In this document: positions 35,220 to 46,953 of the stretch, in pieces
How positions within the stretch are numbered: position 1 is the stretch's first letter
Layout of the letters: each line of letters begins with the position of its first letter
Assembly (NCBI GenBank): GCA_001725325.1
Contig: MEFY01000002.1
Coordinates: 933,559 to 997,558 of the forward strand
Length of the DNA: 64,000 bases
From: Leifsonia sp. SCN 70-46
Lineage (GTDB): Bacteria; Actinomycetota; Actinomycetes; Actinomycetales; Microbacteriaceae
Direction: 5' to 3'
Notes under the pieces: generated by a model
The model's database searches: none
Seen by the model: the letters and a program-made list of their open reading frames with translations, nothing else
What the model was told of the DNA's origin: nothing
Translations under genes and position numbers: made by a program

Positions 35220-35420
35220 TCGAGATCCGTGGACCTCTTAGCTACCGAGGGTCAAGCATAAGGGGGCCCGCCGGAAAAGCCAAACCGCCCAAAGTGCGCG
35301 GTAATCCCGGGCATCCCCTCGATGGGGAGGTAGGTTCAAGCGGACGTTGAAGGTACTGTTGATGGAGTTGACAGTGTTACCAACGTGTTTTCGCGTGGGG
35401 CTGACACGATTCGGGGAGCA

Positions 35421-36629
35421 ATGGGTACGACGCGTTTTCGCCGGGGGGCAGCCGGCCGGCTGATCGCCATCGCCGTCGCGGCGGGTATCGCCGTGACGGG
35501 CACGACTTTCGCGACAGCGCCCGCCTTCGCCGTCGACTACCCCAGCTGGGACGACGTCGAGAACGCCCGCAACAACGAGGCCGCCACCGCCGCGGCCGTC
35601 GCCCAGATCAACGCCCTCATCTCCAGCCTCACGGCTCAGGCCGAGGCCACTCAGAAGGACGCCGAGGCGAAGGCGACCATCTGGCAGGAGGCCGACAACA
35701 AGTTCCAGGCCGCCAACGCGAAGGCCGAGAAGCTCCAGGGCCAGGCGGATGCCGCCAACGCGAAGGCCGCCGCATCCGAGCAGCGTGCCGGCCAGATCGC
35801 CGCCCAGCTCATGCGCGCGGGCGGCGGGGACACCACCGTCAACCTGCTCCTCAACTCCAAGGATGCCGACGACCTCCTCAACACCCTGGGCATGTCGCAG
35901 AAGGTCTCCGAGCAGTCGTACGCCATCTACGAGCGCGCCCTCGTCGACCGCAACACCGCCCAGGCCCTCACCGACCAGGCCGACGTCGCCCGCGACGAGC
36001 TCAAGGAGCTCAAGGCCGCGTCGGAGAAGGCCTTCAACGAGGCCAAGGCCGCGGCTGATGCCGCGTCCGCCGCGCTCGCCGCCCAGCAGGAGCACCAGGC
36101 GCAGCTCGAGGCCCAGCTCGCCGTGCTGCGCGAGAACCGCGCAGCGACGGAGGCCGACTACAAGGCGGGCATCCAGGCCAAGTTCGACGCCGACACGAGC
36201 TACAACGGCCAGATCAGCGACTCCGGCTGGGCGAAGCCCGCGGGCGGCTACATCACGTCGGTGTTCGGCTACAGCGCCGACTACGGCAGCAAGTTCCACA
36301 AGGGCACCGACCTCGGCGCGGGCTGCGGCTCCAACATCTACGCCGCGCACGCGGGAACCGTCATCTTCGCCCTCTACGGCTGGAACGGCGGCTACGGCAA
36401 CGAGGTCATGATCGACCACGGCGGCGGCGTCGTGACCCGCTACGGGCACATCATCGACGGCGGCATCCTCGTCTCCAGCGGCCAGTCGGTCGGGGTGGGC
36501 ACGAACATCGCGCGCGTCGGCAGCACGGGCGACTCGACCGGGTGCCACCTGCACTTCGAGGTCATCCTCGACGGCATCAACGTCGACCCGGTCCCCTTCA
36601 TGTCAGGGCAGGGCATCACGCTTGGCTAG
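35421..36629 (+). CDS. secreted coiled-coil M23 peptidase
   Basis: 402 residues: signal peptide (cut after APAFA), coiled coil of about 190 residues, LytM domain with KFHKGTDLGAGCG and CHLHFEV. The start ATG has GGGGAGCA before it. Expected to cut peptidoglycan during cell separation. It is the first protein gene beyond the tRNA cluster and the close paralogue of the island gene at 16012. The next gene shares its N-terminal DYPSWDDVENAR motif. Confidence 0.92.
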   Translation: MGTTRFRRGAAGRLIAIAVAAGIAVTGTTFATAPAFAVDYPSWDDVENARNNEAATAAAVAQINALISSLTAQAEATQKDAEAKATIWQEADNKFQAANAKAEKLQGQADAANAKAAASEQRAGQIAAQLMRAGGGDTTVNLLLNSKDADDLLNTLGMSQKVSEQSYAIYERALVDRNTAQALTDQADVARDELKELKAASEKAFNEAKAAADAASAALAAQQEHQAQLEAQLAVLRENRAATEADYKAGIQAKFDADTSYNGQISDSGWAKPAGGYITSVFGYSADYGSKFHKGTDLGAGCGSNIYAAHAGTVIFALYGWNGGYGNEVMIDHGGGVVTRYGHIIDGGILVSSGQSVGVGTNIARVGSTGDSTGCHLHFEVILDGINVDPVPFMSGQGITLG

Positions 36630-36653
36630 CCGCGGTGAGGGCTCGAGGCGGTA

Positions 36654-37901
36654 GTGCGCGCGCACGTCCGCCCCTCGAGGGCACTCACCGTCGTTGCCGC
36701 CGTCAGCCTCCTGCTCACGGTCGGCATCGCCTCGCCGGCCGTCGCCGACGACTACCCCAGCTGGGATGACGTCGAGAATGCCCGCCAGAACGAGGCCGCG
36801 ACGGCGTCGGAGATCGACGCCATCGAGGGCTTCCTCGTCAAGCTCGAGAACAAGGCGGCCGAGCTCGTGCGCGCCGCGCAGGCCAAGGGCGAGCTCTACA
36901 ACATGGCGAGCGAGCAGCTCGACGCGGCATCCTCGCGCGCAGACCGGCTGCAGTCGCAGGCGAAGGATGCGGCGGCCAAGGCCGACGAGAGCTCCCGCCG
37001 GGCCGGACAGCTCATCGCGCAGCTAGCCCGCACCGGCGGCTCGAACCTCACCCTCAGTCTCCTGCTGAGCGACGACTCTGACGACCTCCTCGGCGGGCTG
37101 GGCACCGCGAGCAAGCTCACGGAGCAGTCCACCGCGATCTACGTGCAGGCGCAGCACGACAAGAACGTCGCGGAGTCGCTCACAGCCGAGGCGGACGCGG
37201 CGGTGTCCGCGCGGGAGGAGCTCGCGGCATCCGCGCAGCAGGCCCTGGATGCCGCGAACGCGGCGTCTGCCGACATGCAGGCGCAGGTCGCGGCGCAGCA
37301 GGCGGCGGCCGACCAGCTGTACGACCAGCTCGCGTCGCTCAAGGGCACGACCGCGGAGCTCGAGCGCGAGTACCTCGCGGGCATCACGAACCCGCCCACG
37401 CAGCCGACGCAGCCGACCCAGCCCTCGAACCCGGGCACGCCGACATCGGCGCCCTCGAACCCGGGCACGCCGACCAACCCGCCGACCACCACGCCTCCGA
37501 CGACCCCGCCGCCGAGCACCTCGGCCGTCGAGACCGCGATCGCGTACGCCTACGCACAGCTCGGCGATCCGTACGAGTACGGCGGCTCCGGCCCCGACTC
37601 GTGGGACTGCTCGGGTCTCACCAAGGCCGCGTACGCCGCGGCGGGCGTCTACATCGGCGCGCACGGCTCGACGAGCCAGTACCGCTACCTGTCAGGGCAG
37701 GGCAGGCTCGTGCCGGTGAGCCAGCTGCAGCGCGGCGACCTGGTGTTCTACTCCGACGACGGCGGCTCGACGACCTACCACACGGCCCTCTACCTGGGCG
37801 GCGGCAAGATGATCGAGGCGCAGTACGAGGGCGTGCCCGTGAAGGTCTCGAACCTGAGGTACTACGACCTCATGTACTACGGGGCCAGGCCCACGGGGTG
37901 A
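36654..37901 (+). CDS. secreted coiled-coil NlpC/P60 endopeptidase
   Basis: 415 residues: signal peptide, DYPSWDDVENARQNEAATAS, coiled coil, Pro/Thr linker with repeated QPTQPT and NPGTPT, and an NlpC/P60 domain with catalytic Cys in SWDCSGLTKAAY, His in TYHTALYLG and a polar residue further on. It cuts peptidoglycan stem peptides, like RipA-type cell-separation enzymes. GTG start with GAGGCGGTA. It follows the M23 gene by 24 nt and is probably co-transcribed. Confidence 0.92.
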   Translation: MRAHVRPSRALTVVAAVSLLLTVGIASPAVADDYPSWDDVENARQNEAATASEIDAIEGFLVKLENKAAELVRAAQAKGELYNMASEQLDAASSRADRLQSQAKDAAAKADESSRRAGQLIAQLARTGGSNLTLSLLLSDDSDDLLGGLGTASKLTEQSTAIYVQAQHDKNVAESLTAEADAAVSAREELAASAQQALDAANAASADMQAQVAAQQAAADQLYDQLASLKGTTAELEREYLAGITNPPTQPTQPTQPSNPGTPTSAPSNPGTPTNPPTTTPPTTPPPSTSAVETAIAYAYAQLGDPYEYGGSGPDSWDCSGLTKAAYAAAGVYIGAHGSTSQYRYLSGQGRLVPVSQLQRGDLVFYSDDGGSTTYHTALYLGGGKMIEAQYEGVPVKVSNLRYYDLMYYGARPTG

Positions 37902-37908
37902 CGGCGGG

Positions 37909-38403
37909 CTAGTGCCCGGCGGGCGGCACGTACGCCGCGATGCCCGCCTGGATGACGGCCTCGGCCTCGGCCGCGTCGCCCCAGCCGTCGACCTTGACCC
38001 ACTTGCCGGGCTCGAGGTCCTTGTAGTGCTCGAAGAAGTGCTCGATCTCCTTCTTCGTGAACTCGGGGATGTCGCCGATGTCCTGGATGTGCGCCCAGCG
38101 CGGGTCTTTCGCCTGCACGCAGACGACCTTCGCGTCGCTGCCGCCGTCGTCGGTCATGTTGAACACGCCGACCGGGCGCACCGAGATGCCGACACCGGGG
38201 AAGGTGGGGGCGTCGAGCAGGATGAGGGCGTCGACGGGGTCGCCGTCGAGGCCGAGGGTGTGCTCGAAGAAGCCGTAGTCGGTGGGGTAGGCGAACGTCG
38301 TGAAGAGGTAGCGGTCGAGGAACACCCGGCCGGTCTCGTGGTCGACCTCGTACTTGTTGCGGCTGCCCTTGGGGATCTCGACGATGACGTCGTACGCGGC
38401 CAT
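37909..38403 (-). CDS. ppa: inorganic pyrophosphatase
   Basis: 164 residues, family [45 protein letters not shown] with the Mg-binding Asp residues, and [15 protein letters not shown]. It hydrolyses pyrophosphate in the cytoplasm. Ribosome site AGAGGAGC. The stop lies 8 nt from the convergent NlpC/P60 gene, and the start is 51 nt from divergent tilS. Confidence 0.97.
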   Translation of the reverse strand: MAAYDVIVEIPKGSRNKYEVDHETGRVFLDRYLFTTFAYPTDYGFFEHTLGLDGDPVDALILLDAPTFPGVGISVRPVGVFNMTDDGGSDAKVVCVQAKDPRWAHIQDIGDIPEFTKKEIEHFFEHYKDLEPGKWVKVDGWGDAAEAEAVIQAGIAAYVPPAGH

Positions 38404-38454
38404 GACAGGTGCTCCTCTAAAAGTGTGGGGGGTTGCTCCCGATAACGTTACTGG

Positions 38455-39483
38455 ATGCCATCCACTCGCCCGAGGCTCACCCCCGCGGTCGCCGACGTGC
38501 GGCGCGCGGTGCGCACCTCGCTCGCCGGGGCTCTTCCGGCGCCCGGCCTCGTGCTCGTCGCCCTCAGCGGCGGCCCCGACTCGCTCGCCCTCGCCGCCGC
38601 CTCGGCGTTCGAGGCACCGCGCGCGGGCTTCACGGCGGGCGCCGTGATCGTCGACCACGGGCTTCAGGCCGGGTCGGGGGATGCCGCGGCGCGCGCCGCC
38701 GCCCAGGCCGAGTCGCTCGGCCTGCACCCCGTGCTCATCCGCGCCGTGACCGTCGGCACCGACGGCGGCCCCGAGGCCGCGGCCCGCGCCGCGCGCTACG
38801 GAGCCCTCGAGTCCGCGGCGGCCGAGACGGGAGCCGTCGCCGTGCTCCTCGGCCACACCCTCGACGACCAGGCGGAGACCGTGCTGCTCGGGCTCGCCCG
38901 CGGAAGCGGCGCCGCGAGCCTGCACGGCATGGCACCCGCCGCCGGGCTCTACGTGCGGCCGCTGCTGGGCATCCGCCGCGCCACGACCGTGCAGGCGTGC
39001 TCCGACGCCGGCCTCGAGCCGTGGCTCGACCCGCAGAACGACGACGCGGCGTTCTCCCGCGTGCGCGTGCGCCGCACCGTGCTGCCCGTGCTCGAGCAGG
39101 AGCTGGGCCCGGGCATCCCCGAGGCGCTCGCCCGCACCGCGGAGCAGCTGCGCGAGGACGCTGCGGCACTCGACCACTTCGCGGACGAGCTCGCCGAAGA
39201 CCTCGCCGAGCACTCGGAGGCGGGCATCTCGCTGCCCGTGCGGGCGCTCGAGGTGCAGCCCGCCGCGCTCCGGCAGCGGCTCATCCGCCTCATCGTGGCG
39301 AGCGAGTTCCACGTGTCGCTCTCGCGTGCGCAGACCCTCGAGATCGCGCGGCTCGTGACCGACTGGCACGGCCAGGGCCCGCTCGACCTGCCCGGTTTCA
39401 GCGTGGCGCGCGCGGGCGGCTGGTTGCGGCTCGCCGCGACGGGCACCGACCCGGCCTCCGCCGCACCCGTCTTCACGCCCTAA
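38455..39483 (+). CDS. tilS: tRNA(Ile)-lysidine synthase
   Basis: 342 residues. The ATP-pyrophosphatase loop [39 protein letters not shown] and [11 protein letters not shown] are diagnostic. It changes C34 of the AUA-reading tRNA-Ile to lysidine. ATG preceded by TAACGT and 6 nt, without a ribosome site: probable leaderless start. Standard neighbour of hpt and ftsH. Confidence 0.95.
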   Translation: MPSTRPRLTPAVADVRRAVRTSLAGALPAPGLVLVALSGGPDSLALAAASAFEAPRAGFTAGAVIVDHGLQAGSGDAAARAAAQAESLGLHPVLIRAVTVGTDGGPEAAARAARYGALESAAAETGAVAVLLGHTLDDQAETVLLGLARGSGAASLHGMAPAAGLYVRPLLGIRRATTVQACSDAGLEPWLDPQNDDAAFSRVRVRRTVLPVLEQELGPGIPEALARTAEQLREDAAALDHFADELAEDLAEHSEAGISLPVRALEVQPAALRQRLIRLIVASEFHVSLSRAQTLEIARLVTDWHGQGPLDLPGFSVARAGGWLRLAATGTDPASAAPVFTP

Positions 39484-39557
39484 CCCCTCGTGTCTCGCAG
39501 AGTGGCGGAAGTTGCGCAGATGTGCCCGACTTCTGGAAATCTGCGAGACACGAGGGG
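39484..39557. repeat. 18-bp perfect inverted repeat between tilS and hpt
   Basis: CCCCTCGTGTCTCGCAGA (39484-39501) and its exact complement (39540-39557) flank 38 bases that contain a smaller GAAGT/ACTTC pair. It runs to within 5 bases of the hpt -10 box. Confidence 0.85.
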
Positions 39558-39573
39558 GAATTAGGGTGGGGGG

Positions 39574-40125
39574 ATGGAACTCTCCGACGTCCAGGCAGAC
39601 CTCACCGAGACCCTCCTCACCGAGGACCAGATCCACGAGAAGATCGCGGAGCTCGCGCGCCGCATCGAGGCGGACTACGCGGGCGAGCGCCCCCTGCTCG
39701 TCGCCGTGCTGAAGGGCGCCGTGATGGTCATGGCCGACGTCGCGCGGGAGCTCCGCATGCACGTGGACATCGACTTCATGGCCGTCTCGTCGTACGGTGC
39801 AGGCACCGAGTCGAGCGGGGTCGTCCGCATCCTCAAAGACCTCGACGCCGACCTCATCGGCCGCCACGTCATCATCGTCGAGGACATCATCGACTCGGGC
39901 CTCACCCTCGCGTGGCTGCGCGCCAACCTCGAGAGCCGCGGACCCGCCTCGCTCGAGATCCTCGCGCTGCTGCGCAAGCCCGAGGCCGCCAAGGTCGAGG
40001 TCGACGTGAAGTACGTGGGCTTCGACATCCCCAACGCGTTCGTCGTCGGCTACGGCCTCGACTATGCGGAGAGCTACCGCAACCTCCGCGGCGTCGCGGT
40101 GCTCGCGCCGCACGTCTACTCCTGA
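39574..40125 (+). CDS. hpt: hypoxanthine phosphoribosyltransferase
   Basis: 183 residues: [19 protein letters not shown], the PRPP loop [17 protein letters not shown] and [14 protein letters not shown]. It salvages hypoxanthine and guanine to nucleotides. TAGGGT lies 6 nt before the ATG (leaderless type). Confidence 0.95.
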   Translation: MELSDVQADLTETLLTEDQIHEKIAELARRIEADYAGERPLLVAVLKGAVMVMADVARELRMHVDIDFMAVSSYGAGTESSGVVRILKDLDADLIGRHVIIVEDIIDSGLTLAWLRANLESRGPASLEILALLRKPEAAKVEVDVKYVGFDIPNAFVVGYGLDYAESYRNLRGVAVLAPHVYS

Positions 40126-40265
40126 CCGACGGGGCGCCGTAGAACGGCACATCTATTGGGGGTGCGCCTGCGGCGAACATCCAGATGCCCCACAGCGCGG
40201 GACCGGTAGCCTTGCAGGACGTTTCTCCAGCAGGAAGGTCGGGGGCCTCAGGGCCCCGAAACAAC

Positions 40266-42275
<2,010 letters not shown>

Positions 42276-42283
42276 GGCGGCCC

Positions 42284-42850
42284 ATGGCCATCGACTCCGG
42301 ACGCATCGAGGCGGCCGTCGCCGAACTCCTCTCCGCCATCGGCGAGGATCCGGCGCGCCCCGGTCTCGTCGACACCCCCCGCCGGGTTGCCGAGGCGTAC
42401 GCCGACTACTTCTCGGGCCTGGGGTCGGATCCGGTCGACCACCTGAGGGAGACCATCCCCACCGACGGCACGGGTGAGCTCGTGCTGCTGCGCGACATCG
42501 AGTTCCGCTCCATCTGCGAGCACCACCTCCTCCCGTTCACGGGCGTGGCGCACGTCGGCTACATCCCGGGCTCGCGCATCGTCGGGCTCGGCAAGCTCCC
42601 GCGTGTCGTCGAGACGCTCGCGTCGCGTCCGCAGCTGCAGGAGCGCCTGGGGGAGCAGATCGCGGATGCCCTCTCCGACGGCCTCGACGCGCGCGGTGTG
42701 CTCGTGGTCCTCGACGCCGTGCACGGCTGCGTCTCGGCCCGGGGGGCCCGCCAGGCGCACAGCTCGACCGTGACGGTCGCGAGCCGCGGGGCACTCTCCG
42801 ATCCCGTCGAGCGCGCGGAGGCCATGGCCCTCATCGGGAGCGCGCGATGA
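42284..42850 (+). CDS. folE: GTP cyclohydrolase I
   Basis: 188 residues. DTPRRVAEAYADYFSGL, the zinc site SICEHHLLPFTGVAHVGYIP, VVETLASRPQLQERLG and HGCVSARGARQ are conserved. First step of folate synthesis from GTP. It starts 8 nt after ftsH and overlaps folP by ATGA. Confidence 0.97.
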   Translation: MAIDSGRIEAAVAELLSAIGEDPARPGLVDTPRRVAEAYADYFSGLGSDPVDHLRETIPTDGTGELVLLRDIEFRSICEHHLLPFTGVAHVGYIPGSRIVGLGKLPRVVETLASRPQLQERLGEQIADALSDGLDARGVLVVLDAVHGCVSARGARQAHSSTVTVASRGALSDPVERAEAMALIGSAR

Positions 42851-43650
42851 CCCAGGTGTTCGCGATCCTCAACGTGACGCCCGACTCGTTCAGCGACGGC
42901 GGGCAGTTCGACTCCGTCGACGAGGCCGTCGCGCGCGGCATCGAGCTCGCGCGGCAGGGCGCGGACTTCGTCGACGTGGGCGGCGAGTCCACGCGGCCCG
43001 GTGCGGAGCGCGTCGACCCCGCAGAGGAGCAGGAGCGGGTCATCCCCGTCATCCGGGGCCTCGTCGCGGCGGGCGTCACCGTGAGCATCGACACCATGAA
43101 CTCCGCGACGGCGCTCGCCGCGGCGGAGGCCGGGGCATCGGTCATCAACGACGTCTCGGGCGGCCTCGCCGACCCCGACATGTACCGCGTCGTCGCGCAG
43201 ACCAAGCGGCTCTACATCGCCATGCACTGGCGCGGCCACAGCACCGACATGGACAGCCTCGCGGTCTACGACGACGTCGTCACCGACGTGCGCACCGAGC
43301 TCAAGGCGCGCCTCGCGGAGATGTTCGTGTGGGGCGTCGAGCGCGAGCAGGTCGTGCTCGATCCGGGGCTCGGGTTCGCCAAGCACGCGGAGCACAACTG
43401 GCAGCTGCTGGGCCGCATCGACGAGCTCGCGACTCTCGGGCATCCGCTGCTCATCGGGGCGTCGCGCAAGCGGTTCCTCGGCGGCGTGCTGCCCGAGGGC
43501 GCCGCGACCGCCGACCGCGACCTTCCCACGGCCGTCGTGAGCGCGTTCGCCGCGCAGGCGGGCGTGTGGGCGGTGCGCGTGCACGACGTGCCCTCGACGC
43601 GCACGGCGCTCGGCGTCGTCGACGCGTGGCGCGAGGGGCGCTCGCGATGA
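42847..43650 (+). CDS. folP: dihydropteroate synthase
   Basis: 267 residues with ILNVTPDSFSDGG, DVGGESTRPGAERV, SIDTMNSATALAA, INDVSGGLADPDM and LDPGLGFAKHAEHNW, the pterin and p-aminobenzoate binding loops. Overlaps both neighbours by ATGA. Confidence 0.97.
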   Translation: MTQVFAILNVTPDSFSDGGQFDSVDEAVARGIELARQGADFVDVGGESTRPGAERVDPAEEQERVIPVIRGLVAAGVTVSIDTMNSATALAAAEAGASVINDVSGGLADPDMYRVVAQTKRLYIAMHWRGHSTDMDSLAVYDDVVTDVRTELKARLAEMFVWGVEREQVVLDPGLGFAKHAEHNWQLLGRIDELATLGHPLLIGASRKRFLGGVLPEGAATADRDLPTAVVSAFAAQAGVWAVRVHDVPSTRTALGVVDAWREGRSR

Positions 43651-44021
43651 GCGGCCTCGACCGCATCACCCTCACGGGTCTGCGCGCCAACGCCCACCAC
43701 GGCGTCTTCGAACACGAGCGCCGTACGGGCCAGGTGTTCGTCATCGACGTCGACGTGCACCTCGACCTCGCGGCGGCCGCCGCCTCCGACGACCTCGACG
43801 CGACCATCCACTACGGCGAGCTCGCCGAGCAGGTCGTCGCCGCCGTCGAGCGCGACCCGGTCGACCTCATCGAGACCGTCGCCGAGCGCGTGGCGCAGGT
43901 CGTGCTCCTGCATCCCGCTGCGCACTCCACGACCGTGACCGTGCACAAGCCGAGCGCGCCCATCACGGTGCCGTTCGCCGACGTGTCGGTGACCGTGCAC
44001 CGCGGACGGGACGGGCGATGA
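43647..44021 (+). CDS. folB: dihydroneopterin aldolase
   Basis: 124 residues: ITLTGLRANAHHGVFEHERR with the substrate Glu, TIHYGELAEQV, IETVAERVAQVVL, VHKPSAPI. Cleaves dihydroneopterin in folate synthesis. ATGA overlaps on both sides. Confidence 0.96.
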   Translation: MSGLDRITLTGLRANAHHGVFEHERRTGQVFVIDVDVHLDLAAAAASDDLDATIHYGELAEQVVAAVERDPVDLIETVAERVAQVVLLHPAAHSTTVTVHKPSAPITVPFADVSVTVHRGRDGR

Positions 44022-44521
44022 GCCGCGTCGTGCTCGCCCTCGGCAGCAACCTGGGCGACCGCGAGGGCACGATCCGCGCGGGCATCCGCGACATCGCCGC
44101 CCTCGACGGCGTCGAGCTGCTCGCCGCCTCCGGGCTCGTCGAGACCCCCGCCCTCAAGCCCGACGGCGTCGACGAGGATGCCCCCGCCTACCTCAACGCG
44201 GTCGTGACGGCCGAGACGACCCTCGAGCCCGACGAGCTGCTCGCGGCGCTGCACGCCATCGAGCACGGGCACGGCCGCGTGCGGGATGTGCGCTGGGGCG
44301 ACCGCACCCTCGACCTCGACATCATCGACTTCGACGGCCGCACCATCGCGACCGACGACCTCACCGTGCCGCACCCGCGCGCGGCGGGCCGGGCCTTCGT
44401 GCTCGCGCCCTGGCTGCAGGTGCAGCCGGATGCCGCGATCCCCGGCCTCGGCCGCATCGACGCCCTGCTCGCCGCGACGGGGGAGACCCCGCGCCCGTAT
44501 CCCGCGGAGCCACTGACGTGA
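44018..44521 (+). CDS. folK: HPPK, 6-hydroxymethyl-7,8-dihydropterin pyrophosphokinase
   Basis: 167 residues: VVLALGSNLGDREGTIRAG, APAYLNAVV, HGHGRVRDVRWGDRTLDLDI with the Mg-binding DLD, and VPHPRAAGRAFVLAP. Adds pyrophosphate to the pterin before FolP. Overlaps the next gene by GTGA. Confidence 0.97.
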   Translation: MSRVVLALGSNLGDREGTIRAGIRDIAALDGVELLAASGLVETPALKPDGVDEDAPAYLNAVVTAETTLEPDELLAALHAIEHGHGRVRDVRWGDRTLDLDIIDFDGRTIATDDLTVPHPRAAGRAFVLAPWLQVQPDAAIPGLGRIDALLAATGETPRPYPAEPLT

Positions 44522-44997
44522 CACGCACCAAGCCCCTCAACCTGCTCGTGTTCGCCGTGCTCGGCGTCGCCGTCATGTGGTTCGTCGAGACGGCGCTCGC
44601 CGCGTCCGGGCATCCGGTCATCATCCCGCCGTTCACGCTCGCGATCGCGCTCGTGCTCATCGGCGCCATCATCGTGGCCATGGCCTGGCCCGTGCGCCGC
44701 GTCTCGCGCGGCACGAAGAACGCGCGCGTCGACCCGTTCTACGCGACGCGGGTCGTCATGCTCGCGAAGGCGTGCAGCCTGGGCGGGGCCATCCTCGCGG
44801 GCGGCGGGCTCGGCATCGCGGGCTACCTCCTGAGCCGCTCGGTGGTGCCCGGGGTAGGCTCGGTGACGATGGGGATCGCCACCGCGGTGGGGGCGCTCAT
44901 CCTGCTCGTCGGCGGCCTCGTCGCGGAGCACTGGTGCACGATCCCGCCCGACGACGACGAGAAGGATGCCGGTGAGACTCGAGCTCGAGCACGCTGA
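44518..44997 (+). CDS. DUF3180 membrane protein
   Basis: 159 residues, four predicted helices in the order typical for the actinobacterial DUF3180 family that follows folK. NARVDPFYATRVVMLAKACSLG is the conserved inner segment. Function unknown. GTG start. Confidence 0.85.
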   Translation: MTRTKPLNLLVFAVLGVAVMWFVETALAASGHPVIIPPFTLAIALVLIGAIIVAMAWPVRRVSRGTKNARVDPFYATRVVMLAKACSLGGAILAGGGLGIAGYLLSRSVVPGVGSVTMGIATAVGALILLVGGLVAEHWCTIPPDDDEKDAGETRARAR

Positions 44998-45451
44998 CTG
45001 GAAGCGCGTCTCGCCGAAGTACGTGGTCGTCGACCTCGTCGGCAACCTCATCTTCGCGGTCATCGCCGTGGGTGCCGCGTCGGTCCCGGCGATCGTGACG
45101 CACAACATCTTCTGGTGGACGCTGCCGGCCTCCCTCGCGATCGTCTTCATCCTCGTGCTGGCCTTCACCCCCCGACGCGTGCGGGCCATGGGCTACCTCC
45201 TGCGCACCGACGACCTCGTCTTCCGCAAGGGGCTCATGTTCCAGCGCTTCGTCGCCGTGCCCTACGGCCGCATGCAGCTCGTGGACATCAACCGCGGACC
45301 GCTCGCCCGCGCCGTGGGCCTGAGCGAGCTCAAGTTCGTCACGGCGGCCGCGAGCTCGGCCGTCGTCATCCCGGGCCTCCCGGAGGCGGAGGCCGAGGAG
45401 CTGCGCGACAGCCTCGTGGAGCTCGCCGAGAGCCGCCGGGCGGGGCTGTGA
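44972..45451 (+). CDS. PH-domain (bPH2) membrane protein
   Basis: 159 residues. Two helices, then a bPH2 domain: YLLRTDDLVFRKGLMFQRFV, VPYGRMQLVDINRGPLARAVG. GTG at 44972 has AGAAGGA in good position; the ATG at 44966 directly abuts it. It pairs with the next gene, as YdbS/YdbT do. Confidence 0.85.
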   Translation: MRLELEHADWKRVSPKYVVVDLVGNLIFAVIAVGAASVPAIVTHNIFWWTLPASLAIVFILVLAFTPRRVRAMGYLLRTDDLVFRKGLMFQRFVAVPYGRMQLVDINRGPLARAVGLSELKFVTAAASSAVVIPGLPEAEAEELRDSLVELAESRRAGL

Positions 45452-46953
45452 GCCTCGGCTCCGCTCGGTCGGCGGGGGGCTCGGCCCGCCTGGCCGACGG
45501 GGAGTGGCACCGGCTGCACCCCGCGACACCCCTGCTCAAGGGCGGCATCGCGCTCGTCGCCATCCTCGGCGTCATCATCGTCAACCTGCGCGACGTGCTC
45601 ATCAACATCGTGCTCGGCGGCGGCCCGGGCGAGGAGTACGACCCCTTCGTCTGGATCATCGAGCACGACTACGCGGGGCTCATCCTGCTCGCGATCGTCG
45701 TGGGGCTCCTGCTCTTCATCGCGGGCTTCTACGTGTCGTGGCGCATGCACACGTTCCGCATCACCGACGAGCAGGTCGAGGTGCGCAGCGGCATCCTGTT
45801 CCGCACGAACCGGCGCGGGCGGCTCGACCGCATCCAGGGCATCAACATCGTGCGGCCGTTCCTCGCGCGCCTCTTCGGGGCCGCGCGCCTCGAGGTGAAC
45901 GTCGCGGGGCAGGACGCGAACGTGCACCTCGCCTACCTCGGGTCGGCGGCCGCCGACGAGCTGCGGCGCGAGATCCTGCTGCTGGCCTCGGGCGCGCAGA
46001 GCGAGGGCCGCGAGGTGGGCGCCACCCGCCTCGTCGACGACCTCCTCGCCCCCGAGCTCCCCGCGGATGTCGCCGCCCCCGCCTCCGTCGTGCAGATGCA
46101 CCTAGGGCGGCTCCTCGGCTCCCTCATCCTGAGCGGCTTCACGGTCTTCCTGCTCGCGGCCGTCGCGGGACTCATCATCGCCACCGCGACGACGCGCGAG
46201 TTCTTCTTCCTGTTCGGCTTCGTGCCCGCGATCATCGGCATGGGCGGCTACTACGTCAACAAGTTCACGAAGTCGCTGCGCTATTCGATAGCCGCGACGC
46301 CCGACGGCGTGCGGGTCGGGTTCGGCCTGCTCTCGACGAGCAACGAGACGCTGCCGCCCGGCCGCATCCACGCCGTGCAGGTGAGCCAGCCGCTGTTCTG
46401 GCGGCCCGCGGGCTGGTGGGAGATCCGCATCAATCGCGCATCGCACTCGTCGGCCAAGGGCGCTGCCGGACAGGCGAACACGACAATCCTGCCGGTCGGC
46501 AACCTCGCCGACGTGCGCAAGGTGCTCGAGCTCGTGCTGCCCGGGGTGCTCGACGAGGCATCCATCGCGCTCGTCGAGAACGGCCTCACGTCGAAGGGCG
46601 GCGACGACGGCTTCACGAACTCCCCGCGCCGGGCCCGCGTGATCCGCTGGTTCTCGCAGCGCCGCAACGGTTTCGCGGTGGTGCCGGGAGCGGTGGTGCT
46701 CCGCCGCGGCGCCGTGTGGCGCACCCTCATCGTCGTCCCCGCCGCGCGCCTGCAGAGCGTGGGACTGCACCAGGGGCCGCTCCTGCGCCGCCTGCGGCTC
46801 GCGGGCCTGCGGCTGCACACGGTGGCGGGCCCGGTCATGCCCTACCTCGGCGCCGTCGACGCGGATGCGGCCGTGCAGGCGTTCGGCGACATCTCCGCCA
46901 CCGCCATCCGCTCGGCCACCGCCGACACGAGCCACCGCTGGCGGACGGCGTAG
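45448..46953 (+). CDS. multi-PH-domain membrane protein, YdbT-like
   Basis: 501 residues, with paired helices and three bPH2-type modules marked by FRITDEQVEVRSGILFRTNR, LDRIQGINIVRPFLARLFG, LPPGRIHAVQVSQPLFWRP and ARLQSVGLHQGPLLRRL. Role in the envelope unclear. GTGA overlap with the first PH protein. Confidence 0.87.
   Translation: MSLGSARSAGGSARLADGEWHRLHPATPLLKGGIALVAILGVIIVNLRDVLINIVLGGGPGEEYDPFVWIIEHDYAGLILLAIVVGLLLFIAGFYVSWRMHTFRITDEQVEVRSGILFRTNRRGRLDRIQGINIVRPFLARLFGAARLEVNVAGQDANVHLAYLGSAAADELRREILLLASGAQSEGREVGATRLVDDLLAPELPADVAAPASVVQMHLGRLLGSLILSGFTVFLLAAVAGLIIATATTREFFFLFGFVPAIIGMGGYYVNKFTKSLRYSIAATPDGVRVGFGLLSTSNETLPPGRIHAVQVSQPLFWRPAGWWEIRINRASHSSAKGAAGQANTTILPVGNLADVRKVLELVLPGVLDEASIALVENGLTSKGGDDGFTNSPRRARVIRWFSQRRNGFAVVPGAVVLRRGAVWRTLIVVPAARLQSVGLHQGPLLRRLRLAGLRLHTVAGPVMPYLGAVDADAAVQAFGDISATAIRSATADTSHRWRTA

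Noticed and set aside
35220-35420. Possible promoter TTGACA near 35367
   Set aside because: No matching -10 box at the right distance; not enough to call.
37909-40152. Very long minus-strand open frame through tilS and hpt
   Set aside because: Only its end is real (ppa). The rest is antisense to well-conserved genes and reflects GC-rich codon structure.
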